Shown piece by piece: positions 1 to 5,037 of a DNA stretch of 5,312 nt (its first letter is position 1; each line of letters begins with the position of its first letter). The stretch is from Chloroflexota bacterium (GTDB lineage: Bacteria; Chloroflexota; Anaerolineae; Anaerolineales; UBA11858). The DNA lies in NCBI GenBank assembly GCA_030666985.1, contig DAOUWT010000197.1:1-5312 (forward strand), in the 5' to 3' direction. The position numbers and the translations under genes were made by a program. The notes beneath the pieces were generated by a model. That model did no database searches, was not told the DNA's origin, and worked only from the letters and a program-made list of their open reading frames with translations.

Positions 1-2
1 CG

Positions 3-410
3 CCGTCCCCGACGCCTCCCCCCCCCACGGCCACGCCCACCCCCGTGCCGCCGTCTCCCCCCCCCACGGAGACGCCTATCCCTCCCACGCTGACACCATC
101 CCCCACCGCCACGCCCACCCCCACGCCATCCCCCACCAGCAGCCCCACACCCAGCCCCACGCCTATCTACGCTACTATCAACGCCTCAGAGGAAACGGGA
201 GGTGCTGTTATCCGCAAAGGGCCCAGCTTTGACGCGCAACGCCTGACTTCTCTCCTCAACGGGAACGCGGTGGAGATTATTGATCCCAATCCAACAGAAG
301 ACGAAGAGGGGTATAACTGGGTTCATGTTCGATTGTTCACCGAAGGGCGGGAAGAGGGTTGGATACTTGAAACTCTGATTTTGGTTGTTCCCCCAGATGC
401 GGATTGGTGA
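3..410 (+). CDS. 3' part of a surface/secreted protein: Pro/Thr-rich linker plus C-terminal SH3-like domain (5' end outside window)
   Basis: The reading frame is open to the left edge, so the start lies outside the window. A GTG at 45 is in frame, but it sits inside the same low-complexity run and is unlikely to be the real start. Bases 3-164 encode an almost pure Pro/Thr/Ser linker with repeats of the type TPTPSPTP, usual in extracellular or cell-wall proteins. From about 168 to 395 follows a bacterial SH3-like segment: after IYATINA come a VIRKGPS stretch (the usual 'vR.GPs' core), a hydrophobic turn NAVEIID, a WVHVRL strand and a GWILETL strand near the end. The protein stops with TGA at 408-410, right after the domain. 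Such domains usually bind cell-wall material or other ligands outside the membrane; the partner here is unknown. The gene converges on cdd and shares a palindrome with it downstream. Confidence 0.75.
   Translation, partial: PSPTPPPPTATPTPVPPSPPPTETPIPPTLTPSPTATPTPTPSPTSSPTPSPTPIYATINASEETGGAVIRKGPSFDAQRLTSLLNGNAVEIIDPNPTEDEEGYNWVHVRLFTEGREEGWILETLILVVPPDADW
18..65 (+). repeat. Paired C9 homopolymer tracts in the linker-coding repeat
   Basis: Two runs of nine C occur at 18-26 and 57-65, each followed by ACGG, within a degenerate C-rich direct repeat that encodes the Pro/Thr linker. Both lie within the open reading frame, so slippage in either would shift the frame ahead of the SH3-like domain. 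No variation can be seen from a single sequence. Confidence 0.6.
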
Positions 411-452
411 AGAGTGAGGAGTGAGGAGTGAAACGTGATGCGTGATGCGTGA
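411..452. repeat. GTGAGGA / GTGATGC short tandem repeats
   Basis: Directly after the stop of the SH3 gene there are tandem copies of GTGAGGA (about 2.5 units), then AGTGAAACGTG, then two copies of GTGATGC. The AGTGAAACGTG core recurs twice at 3863-3903, so this is one dispersed intergenic repeat family. No coding potential is apparent. Confidence 0.6.
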
Positions 453-485
453 GGAACCCGGTTTCTTGGAGAAACCGGGTTCCTC
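451..485. terminator. Perfect 15-bp palindrome between convergent genes (bidirectional terminator or dispersed repeat)
   Basis: The left arm 451-465 (GAGGAACCCGGTTTC) and right arm 471-485 (GAAACCGGGTTCCTC) are exact reverse complements, with a 5-nt loop TTGGA. The hairpin begins 1 nt after the cdd stop (TAA, 487-489 on the minus strand) and lies 40 nt after the SH3 gene stop, a position that suits termination in both directions. The T-tract is poor: only TTT follows on the plus strand and none on the minus strand. The core AAACCGGGTT resembles the arms of the palindrome at 5124-5182, so it may be a member of a dispersed repeat that also serves as a terminator. Confidence 0.55.
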
Positions 486-486
486 T

Positions 487-900
487 TTAGTTTGGCAAAT
501 CTCCCCTGCTGAAGGCGCCTGGCAAAAGCTCTCCCACTGTGGTTTCTTGAGTTACGTTTTCCTCTCCATCTACAAGCAAGACTTTTATATCTAGGCCAAA
601 TTCTGAGAGGACTTGGCGGCACGAGCCGCAGGGCGTACCGGCGTTGTAGGTTGCTACGGCGATGGCCTCGAAGTCCCGCTCCCCCGCTGCGACCGCGCTG
701 AAGACGGCGGAACGTTCGGCGCACATGGTGAGGGGGTAGGCGGCGTTCTCGACGTTTACGCCGGTAAATGTTTTGCCTGAGGAGGTCAGGAGGGCGGCCC
801 CAACGGGGTAGTTGGAGTAGGGGGCGTAGGCGTTGGCGCGAACGCGATTGGCGGTTTGGATCAAATTTTGGCGTTGTTTTTCGGTTAGTTTTGCCGTCAT
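487..900 (-). CDS. cdd: Cytidine deaminase (homotetramer type)
   Basis: This is a 137-residue zinc enzyme that deaminates cytidine and deoxycytidine to uridine and deoxyuridine in pyrimidine salvage, in the cytosol. The length matches the short tetrameric class, as in Bacillus subtilis. Visible signatures are YAPYSNYPVGAAL (25-37), the nucleoside-binding NVEN (49-52), the catalytic TMCAERSA with zinc ligand Cys60 and proton-shuttle Glu62, and PCGSCRQ with zinc ligands Cys91 and Cys94. The C-terminal ELLPGAF (124-130) is also typical. The ATG at 900 has an AAGGA ribosome binding site at 906-910, 5 nt upstream. It is the last gene of the minus-strand block and lies 78 nt after the VIT1-like gene; a GC-rich hairpin in that gap could reduce read-through. 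No key residue is missing. Confidence 0.96.
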   Translation of the reverse strand: MTAKLTEKQRQNLIQTANRVRANAYAPYSNYPVGAALLTSSGKTFTGVNVENAAYPLTMCAERSAVFSAVAAGERDFEAIAVATYNAGTPCGSCRQVLSEFGLDIKVLLVDGEENVTQETTVGELLPGAFSRGDLPN

Positions 901-905
901 ATTTT

Positions 906-910
906 TCCTT
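906..910 (-). promoter_or_regulatory. Ribosome binding site of cdd
   Basis: AAGGA on the minus strand, 5 nt before the ATG at 900. It supports this start for cdd. Confidence 0.7.
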
Positions 911-947
911 GCGTGGTCGCTCAGCCCTCACACAACCCTCACCCCAG

Positions 948-970
948 CCCCTCTCCCGGGAGGAGAGGGG
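948..970. repeat. CCCCTCTCC / GGAGAGGGG hairpin
   Basis: The 9-bp perfect arms 948-956 and 962-970 flank a 5-nt loop, and the left arm is preceded by CCCTCACCCCAGC. This resembles a palindromic repeat that I recall from the intergenic DNA of many unrelated bacteria. It lies between the stop of the VIT1-like gene (979) and the start of cdd (900), so it may act as an attenuator or mRNA-stabilising stem. There is no T-tract on the minus strand, so a strong intrinsic terminator is unlikely. Confidence 0.6.
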
Positions 971-978
971 GAGAAGAC

Positions 979-1593
979 TCACTCGCCGCCCATGAGAAAA
1001 TTGATAGCAATGGCTACTATTCCAGCTACCAGGGTGCGAAGTCCATAGCCAAAGAGATTGCCTTGCGAGATGTGCCCCAGGAACATGCCTAATCCAAAAA
1101 GACAAAGTAAGGCTATGATTATGGAAAGGCCGTAGCTAATGATGGCGTTTCCAATCACCGGGTCAAGGAAGAGGGGAATTAGGACCACCATCGCGGCCAG
1201 AAAAGGGGCTAAACTATCTACCACAGAGACAACTACTACCGCTAGACGTGAAGCGCGGCCAATTTTGGTATCTTGTTGGTCAATAAGAGAAATTTTCTCC
1301 AACTCTACCAGTTCACGCCGGCGTTCGGCAGATTCGGTAAGATATGCGCCCCACAAACCAGAAACGCCCATAGCCACTGAAGTCGCGACTCCGATGCGGA
1401 TAGGAATTGAAAGATCACGCACTCCGGCCAGGTAATTGCCTACCAACACGCCAATTGTGGTCAGGACGCCATCGAAGGCGTTCATGGCAAAGTATCGCCT
1501 AGCAATCTCAGAGATACCCACTAATTGGTTATAGCTCTGGAAATTATCGATATAATCCTTGAGTTGCCGGAAGGAGTCCTGCGCCTTTTGCAT
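979..1593 (-). CDS. VIT1/CCC1-related integral membrane protein (TIGR00267-like), putative metal transporter
   Basis: This is a 204-residue protein with five predicted membrane spans at about 34-58, 63-85, 115-143, 149-173 and 183-201. The first span carries RRYFAMNAFDGVLTTIGVLVG, with the DG pair (Asp41-Gly42) and downstream glycines typical of the VIT1/CCC1 superfamily, whose characterised members move Fe2+ or Mn2+ out of the cytosol. A charged loop between spans 2 and 3 (ESAERRRELVELEK, 87-100) is rich in Glu, as in the metal-binding region of VIT proteins. No ferritin-like domain is fused; the first 30 residues are soluble. ATG at 1593 follows the DUF211 stop by 2 nt. An AGGA at 1600-1603 lies inside the DUF211 coding end, 6 nt upstream, which points to translational coupling. 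Family membership is fairly sure; metal transport is inferred. Confidence 0.8.
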   Translation of the reverse strand: MQKAQDSFRQLKDYIDNFQSYNQLVGISEIARRYFAMNAFDGVLTTIGVLVGNYLAGVRDLSIPIRIGVATSVAMGVSGLWGAYLTESAERRRELVELEKISLIDQQDTKIGRASRLAVVVVSVVDSLAPFLAAMVVLIPLFLDPVIGNAIISYGLSIIIALLCLFGLGMFLGHISQGNLFGYGLRTLVAGIVAIAINFLMGGE

Positions 1594-1595
1594 AA

Positions 1596-1883
1596 TTAAT
1601 CCTGGGTGGTGACTACATCCTCAATCAACCTATCTCCAGCGGCGACTTCATCAATAGAGTGAATAGCCGCGCCGTGGGCTTCAACCACTGCTTTCAACTC
1701 TTTGAATGATAACGCATCCCCCTCCACGGTGATCTTGACATTCTCTACTTTACGATCAATTTCGGTAATAGTTATGTTAACACCGTCTACTCCATCCAAA
1801 GCAGCTATGCGCTGCACCAATTCCACTATACTAGGTTCCAAAGGTTTTAAGACATCAAGAACAAGCCTACGTAAACTTCCCAT
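1596..1883 (-). CDS. DUF211 family protein (COG1888-like), small ferredoxin-fold protein of unknown function
   Basis: This is a 95-residue soluble protein closely resembling DUF211 proteins, best known from archaea (for example MTH889 of Methanothermobacter). Visible signatures in order are LVLDVLKPLEP (7-17), GVDGVNITITEIDR (31-44), VENVKITVEGD (46-56), the motif HSIDEVAAG (75-83), and an end in TTQD. The pattern of two amphipathic helices and four strands fits a ferredoxin-like fold. Structures in this family are oligomeric and, as far as I recall, can hold metal ions; no function is established. A TTG at 1892 is in frame, but the ATG at 1883 is preferred because AAGGAG at 1895-1900 is only 2 nt from the TTG and 11 nt from the ATG, and family proteins begin close to the RLVLDVLKP segment. 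The stop is 2 nt before the VIT1-like ATG, so the two probably act together. Confidence 0.85.
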   Translation of the reverse strand: MGSLRRLVLDVLKPLEPSIVELVQRIAALDGVDGVNITITEIDRKVENVKITVEGDALSFKELKAVVEAHGAAIHSIDEVAAGDRLIEDVVTTQD

Positions 1884-1894
1884 TTTACACAAAA

Positions 1895-1900
1895 CTCCTT
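1895..1900 (-). promoter_or_regulatory. Ribosome binding site that decides the DUF211 start
   Basis: AAGGAG on the minus strand. It is 11 nt from the ATG at 1883, workable though long, and 2 nt from the TTG at 1892, too close. This favours the ATG. Confidence 0.65.
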
Positions 1901-1962
1901 AGTTCGTTTTCTAAATAAAACTCAATTTCTTTCAACTTGGCGCTTTCTAATGTACTGTCAGT

Positions 1963-3321
1963 TTATACATCCTCTACTTTTTCTGCTTTAAGAATGGGGC
2001 GGGCCGGAGCCCCTACGACTACTGTCTTAGCGGACACATCTTTGGTCACCACAGCGCCGGCTCCGGTTTGCGCCTCATCTCCTAGACTTACTGGAGCAAC
2101 CAGCATGGTGTCACTGCCAAGGAAGACTTTGTTTCCAATTTGTGTGTGGTGTTTCTGAGCGCCATCATAGTTGCAGGTAATGGTTCCAGCGCCGATGTTC
2201 ACGCTCTCGCCAGTGGTGGTGTTTCCAATATACGAGAAGTGTCCCATTTTTGTTCCGGGTCCCAAATAGGCCTCTTTGACTTCGCCAAAGTTTCCCATGT
2301 GAACGCCTTCGGCAAGATGGGCGCCTTTGCGGAGGTGTCCAAAGGGGCCAATATCAACATGATCTTCTAGGACTGCATTCTCGACCACAGAGGCCTTGAT
2401 CTCACAATGATTGCCAATTTGGGAATCCCGGACGATGGTATTGGGTCCTATGACGCACTTAGTACCTATTTGGGTGCCGCCTTGTAGATGTGTGTTGGGC
2501 AGAATGATTGTATCGGGGGCAATTGTGACTTCTGGCTCTATGTACGTGGCAGCAGGGTCGGCGATGGTAACTCCGGAAAGCATCCATTTCTGATTGATCC
2601 GCTGCTGGATGATTTTCGTGATCTCGGCCAAATGAACTCGCGTGTTCACGCCTATTAATTCTGATGGTTCGTCTGTAGAAATTGTATTTACGTTCATGCC
2701 ATCTGAAACAGCGATTTCAACTAAATCCGTAAGGTAGTATTCTCCTTTCGGGGAAAGTTCTATTCTGTTGATAGCTCCCCACAGCCAAGCGGAGGAAAAG
2801 CAGTATACTCCCGCGTTCAGTTCTTTGACTGCAAGCTGCCCTGGGGTAGCTTGGGCTTCTTCCACTATAGCTTGGACTTCTCCTGCTGCGTTCCTAATAA
2901 TACGGCCAAAGCCTCGTGGGTCATCTACGGTTACTGTCAGCATGGTGAAGGGGCCTGGATGATTTTGTTGAGCTTTTACCAAACTCTTCAACGTCTCGGC
3001 TCGTATAAGAGGCATATCCGCATAAAGCACCAAGACCAAATCAGTATGGCCTTTGAGGAGGCTCTCAGCTTGTTGGACAGCATGGCCGGTCCCCAATTGT
3101 TCAGCCTGATGAGCATAGTGTACGCGATCCTGCAGGGCGTGTTTCACTTCGTTCGCTTTATGGCCGACGACCAAGACCGGTTTTTCACCAGAGACAGGAG
3201 CGACGGCGTCCAAGACGTATTGAATCATTGGCCTTCCCAGGGCAGAATGGAGGACTTTGGGCAAGTCAGAGTGCATTCTGGTTCCTTGTCCGGCGGCTAG
3301 GATCACAGCAGTCGTTTTCAT
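1963..3321 (-). CDS. glmU: Bifunctional GlmU: GlcN-1-P acetyltransferase / GlcNAc-1-P uridyltransferase
   Basis: This 452-residue cytosolic enzyme makes UDP-GlcNAc, the precursor of peptidoglycan and other glycans, in two steps. The N-terminal uridyltransferase half (about 1-228) shows LAAGQGTRM (8-16), Lys22, QLGTGHA (75-81), YADMP with Mg-binding Asp102, ELNAGVY with Asn169, and GVNTR with Asn226. The C-terminal half (about 250-440) is a left-handed beta helix of hexapeptide repeats. It carries the acetyltransferase residues Arg331, Lys349, His361, Tyr364, Asn375, Asn384-Tyr385 (in NIGAGTITCNYDG), Lys390 and Ser403. Length is normal (E. coli has 456). The frame stays open upstream to about 3459, but that part only translates simple repeats; ATG at 3321 has AGGAG at 3327-3331 and begins with the family's usual N-terminus. 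It is the first gene of the minus-strand block, 79 nt ahead of DUF211. Confidence 0.97.
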   Translation of the reverse strand: MKTTAVILAAGQGTRMHSDLPKVLHSALGRPMIQYVLDAVAPVSGEKPVLVVGHKANEVKHALQDRVHYAHQAEQLGTGHAVQQAESLLKGHTDLVLVLYADMPLIRAETLKSLVKAQQNHPGPFTMLTVTVDDPRGFGRIIRNAAGEVQAIVEEAQATPGQLAVKELNAGVYCFSSAWLWGAINRIELSPKGEYYLTDLVEIAVSDGMNVNTISTDEPSELIGVNTRVHLAEITKIIQQRINQKWMLSGVTIADPAATYIEPEVTIAPDTIILPNTHLQGGTQIGTKCVIGPNTIVRDSQIGNHCEIKASVVENAVLEDHVDIGPFGHLRKGAHLAEGVHMGNFGEVKEAYLGPGTKMGHFSYIGNTTTGESVNIGAGTITCNYDGAQKHHTQIGNKVFLGSDTMLVAPVSLGDEAQTGAGAVVTKDVSAKTVVVGAPARPILKAEKVEDV

Positions 3322-3326
3322 AAATT

Positions 3327-3331
3327 CTCCT
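3327..3331 (-). promoter_or_regulatory. Ribosome binding site that decides the glmU start
   Basis: AGGAG on the minus strand, 5 nt before the ATG at 3321. It confirms that the in-frame extension upstream is not translated as part of GlmU. Confidence 0.8.
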
Positions 3332-3411
3332 GGGTGAGTTGCGAGTGGGCGAGGTGCGAGTGGCGAGTGGCATGTATGCAGGTGTGCAAGTGGCAAGTGG
3401 CACGCTCTAGC
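3332..3411. repeat. GTGCGAGTGGC-type direct repeats upstream of glmU
   Basis: Degenerate repeats of GAGTGGC/AAGTGGC fill the DNA just upstream of the glmU ribosome binding site. The clearest pair is 3355-3372 and 3385-3402, matching at 16 of 18 positions with a 30-nt offset. They form the 5' leader or promoter region of glmU, and no clear sigma-70 promoter could be picked out within them. The style matches the other GTGA-type repeats at 411-452 and 3863-3903. Confidence 0.6.
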
Positions 3412-3457
3412 CGCAGTCCTCGGCGGCGGGGACGCCGCTTTGAGCAAAGGAGGAAAC

Positions 3458-3484
3458 AAAAAAAACAGCGAGCATGGTGCGCTG
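3458..3484 (-). terminator. Candidate intrinsic terminator between the tRNA-Gln region and glmU
   Basis: On the minus strand a 5-bp stem CAGCG/CGCTG (3484-3480 with 3470-3466) with a 9-nt loop is followed directly by eight T (3465-3458). The T8 tract is the strongest in the window; the stem is short, so efficiency is uncertain. It would end transcripts coming from the tRNA-Gln promoter before glmU. Confidence 0.5.
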
Positions 3485-3491
3485 CAAACAG

Positions 3492-3575
3492 CTACACTAG
3501 CTCGCCTTCGCGGAAACTATCCAATTGCCATCTATCAGGGGGGTCTTCTTCAAACTCAGACATCATAAAATTCAT
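3492..3575 (-). CDS. Possible 27-codon ORF, unrecognised, weak support
   Basis: ATG at 3575 to TAG at 3492-3494 encodes an acidic peptide beginning MNFMMSEFEEDPPDRW and ending FREGELV. Alternative starts are ATG at 3566 and 3563. An in-frame TAA lies directly upstream of the first ATG, so this is the full extent. There is no clear ribosome binding site. The amino acid make-up (EFEEDPPDRWQLDSF) looks more protein-like than a random frame, and a terminator candidate follows 8 nt after the stop. It may be a small protein, or the N-terminal remnant of a broken gene. I recognise no family. Confidence 0.2.
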   Translation of the reverse strand: MNFMMSEFEEDPPDRWQLDSFREGELV

Positions 3576-3585
3576 TTAACAATCA

Positions 3586-3732
3586 GGGATGGTTCACAAT
3601 TTTAACTTTAAACTTCGGGTACGCAAAGCGAGCCAACCGCGTTGGCGTCAATGTCAGGTGTGCCCAATACGATTGGGCGTCTACCCGTGAGTAAAAGTGT
3701 CAACTAGTTTCTAGCCTAAAATGAACCATCCC
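3586..3732. mobile_element. MITE-like element with 11-bp terminal inverted repeats
   Basis: GGGATGGTTCA at 3586-3596 is exactly reverse-complemented at 3722-3732, and both ends continue inward into a TTTTA motif (with a 3-nt insertion on the left side). The flanking octamers AACAATCA (3578-3585) and GACAACCA (3733-3740) agree at 6 of 8 positions, as a decayed target duplication might. The interior has no protein-coding potential and carries nested palindromes (3616-3687). The right end is 10 nt from the 3' end of tRNA-Gln. It could be a non-autonomous transposable element or a structured RNA locus; mobility cannot be shown from one copy. Confidence 0.45.
3616..3687. other. 72-nt cloverleaf-like nested palindromes
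   Basis: The closing stem is CGGGTA (3616-3621) with TACCCG (3682-3687). Inside are three hairpins, each with a 3-nt loop: CGC-AAA-GCG (3622-3630), GCCAAC-CGC-GTTGGC (3632-3646) and GCCCAAT-ACG-ATTGGGC (3662-3678). A 15-nt spacer (3647-3661) separates the last two. All stems are perfect Watson-Crick, so either strand can fold. It is tRNA-sized but has no anticodon-type 7-nt loop and no TTCGA arm, so it is not a tRNA. It may be a structured RNA or a DNA recognition site of the surrounding inverted-repeat element. Confidence 0.5.
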
Positions 3733-3742
3733 GACAACCAGG

Positions 3743-3813
3743 CTGGGGAACCTGGATTCGAACCAAGATCAACGGCTCCAAAGGCCGCTGTGCTACCGTT
3801 GCACCATTCCCCA
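3743..3813 (-). tRNA. tRNA-Gln (anticodon TTG)
   Basis: The minus strand folds into a complete 71-nt cloverleaf. The acceptor stem is TGGGGAA/TTCCCCA with discriminator G73. The D arm is GTGC-AACGGTA-GCAC. The anticodon arm is GCGGC-CTTTGGA-GCCGT with TTG at the anticodon positions, followed by a 4-nt variable loop. The T arm is CTTGG-TTCGAAT-CCAGG, with one T-G wobble pair. The TTG anticodon reads CAA and CAG glutamine codons, and the weak first acceptor pair is typical of bacterial tRNA-Gln. The CCA end is not encoded: CCT follows G73, so a nucleotidyltransferase must add it. It has its own promoter 30 nt upstream. Confidence 0.97.
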
Positions 3814-3842
3814 GTAAGACTTGGGGTAAACAAGCGAGCAAG

Positions 3843-3871
3843 ATTCTAACATATACCTGTGTGAGTGACAA
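3843..3871 (-). promoter_or_regulatory. Sigma-70-type promoter of tRNA-Gln
   Basis: On the minus strand, a -35 box TTGTCA (3871-3866) is followed after exactly 17 nt by a -10 box TAGAAT (3848-3843). Transcription would start near 3836, giving a leader of about 23 nt before the tRNA 5' end at 3813. The -35 box lies within the GTGA-type repeat at 3863-3903, so the repeat supplies part of the promoter. Confidence 0.75.
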
Positions 3872-3903
3872 GTGAAACGTGGGGAGTGAGAAGTGAAACG
3901 TGA
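3863..3903. repeat. Two copies of a GAGTGANAAGTGAAACGTG direct repeat
   Basis: The units 3863-3882 and 3884-3903 match at 18 of 20 positions. Their AAGTGAAACGTG core is shared (as AGTGAAACGTG) with the repeat at 411-452. The remaining bases up to the response regulator stop (to 3972) contain only weak, competing short stems and no clear terminator. Confidence 0.65.
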
Positions 3904-3972
3904 AGAGTAACTATCCACTCCGCACCGCTGGGGACTGAACGGTTACTATGCCAGTCTACCACCTCCCAGGGT

Positions 3973-5031
3973 TTATGCCTCCTCAGGCGTTAGGCCTAGC
4001 CGGCGAGCTTCTTCATAGGAAAGAGCATCTGCACTATGGGGGCCGGTATTTTCATCTTCGTTCGTGGCAGTGTCCCAATAGGCATTCAGCTCATCGGTAA
4101 CAACTTCATCTTCGCCTTGCAGCATATCCGATAATTCGTTCTCATCCTCTGCGGTTAATTCCTGCGTATCAAGACGTTCCGCAATAAGCTCTTTGACCGA
4201 TTCTGTCTTCACCATTGAAGTTATACCCATCGTATCCAGAATCTCGACTAAATCCTGCCCGGCAAGATTGACCGCACGAATCACTTTTGCCAAATCTTCC
4301 TCTTGATCAATGGGATTGGCGGCTACCAATAAACCATGTGCTGTTCCCACGTGCGCCCAGAAAAGATCATATTTTATGCCTGAGAAATACCATAAATCCT
4401 CAGGTTGGGGTTTTCCCAAGAAGAGGGAAATTTTATTCACTCCACTGAAAGTAGCCATCAGTGTTGGCAAAACCTGAGATTTTTCCACCGAGTCCGGCAA
4501 TCCGCCAGCACGGGCTAAAACTTTGCCATGGTCATCTAGTAAGACTGTCGAAAAAGCATCTAGCTCTTGCCGCAATCCAGCTAATCGCTCCGAAACATTC
4601 TTAGTCGAGCGTTTCTTAGCAAAAACAGCGGTATCACCTAGAGCAGAAGTATCCCCTTCTACAATCCCAAGGCAGCGTTCCACTGCGTCTAGCAAGTCAG
4701 GTATTTCAACAGGCTTCAAGAAAAAAGCATCTGCTTCAGCATCCGCCACTCGGCGCCGGATGTCAGCATCTACTAATCCCGTGACCAGTATAACCTTTAT
4801 GTCTGGATTACGGGTTTTTATTTTCTCCAGTAATTCTAGGCCAGAAAGTCCGGGGAGACGCACGTCGGCAATAAGAAGGTCTATCTTCTGAAGGGATATT
4901 TCAAGAAGAGCCTCCTCGCCGGAGGGGACATCAAATATCTCCAAGTCAGCGTCCAGAAGCTCGAGATTGGCCCGGTAAGCGGAGCGTATCTCACGGTGAT
5001 CGTCAACGATAAGAATGCGGTGGGTAGTCAT
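3973..5031 (-). CDS. Response regulator: receiver domain, roadblock/LC7-like domain and acidic C-terminal tail
   Basis: This is a 352-residue cytosolic signalling protein. Residues 4-120 are a CheY-like receiver: acidic pair Asp10-Asp11, phospho-acceptor Asp56 in ADVRLPGLSG, Thr84 in LVTG, and Lys106 in FLKP, all intact. A linker (about 121-147) leads to a roadblock/LC7-like fold at about 148-240, with VLLDDHGKVLARAGG, a helix, ISLFLG, and the paired strands YFSGIKYDLFWAHVG and GLLVAA. Roadblock proteins commonly bind small Ras-like GTPases or dimerise. A helical region (246-290) is followed by a very acidic tail, with 20 Asp/Glu in the last 62 residues, ending in SYEEARRLGLTPEEA. No DNA-binding or enzymatic output domain is visible, so output is probably through protein contacts. 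No cognate kinase is in the window. The ATG at 5031 begins five codons before the first receiver strand. Confidence 0.88.
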   Translation of the reverse strand: MTTHRILIVDDHREIRSAYRANLELLDADLEIFDVPSGEEALLEISLQKIDLLIADVRLPGLSGLELLEKIKTRNPDIKVILVTGLVDADIRRRVADAEADAFFLKPVEIPDLLDAVERCLGIVEGDTSALGDTAVFAKKRSTKNVSERLAGLRQELDAFSTVLLDDHGKVLARAGGLPDSVEKSQVLPTLMATFSGVNKISLFLGKPQPEDLWYFSGIKYDLFWAHVGTAHGLLVAANPIDQEEDLAKVIRAVNLAGQDLVEILDTMGITSMVKTESVKELIAERLDTQELTAEDENELSDMLQGEDEVVTDELNAYWDTATNEDENTGPHSADALSYEEARRLGLTPEEA

Positions 5032-5037
5032 AGTGTT

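Noticed and set aside
323..1105. 260-codon minus-strand reading frame
   Set aside because: It overlaps cdd and the VIT1-like gene in another frame, crosses intergenic hairpins and is Arg/Pro-rich without a recognisable domain.
2851..3300. 149-codon plus-strand reading frame
   Set aside because: It lies opposite the conserved uridyltransferase half of glmU and shows no family features.
3332..3411. CRISPR array
   Set aside because: The units are degenerate, directly abutting and have no regular unique spacers.
3322..3459. In-frame N-terminal extension of GlmU
   Set aside because: It translates simple direct repeats, lacks a start signal, and the ATG at 3321 has a good ribosome binding site and a normal GlmU N-terminus.
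3662..3678. Integron attC-like site (GCCCAAT...ATTGGGC)
   Set aside because: The essential AAC and GTT are AAT and ATT, the loop is only 3 nt, and no integrase or cassette array is present.
3616..3687. Second tRNA gene or tRNA pseudogene
   Set aside because: The size fits, but all loops are 3 nt, there is no TTCGA arm and no anticodon loop.
3906..3947. Terminator for the response regulator gene (AGTAAC/GTTACT or ACCG/CGGT stems)
   Set aside because: The stems are short, compete with each other for the same bases and lack a T-tract.
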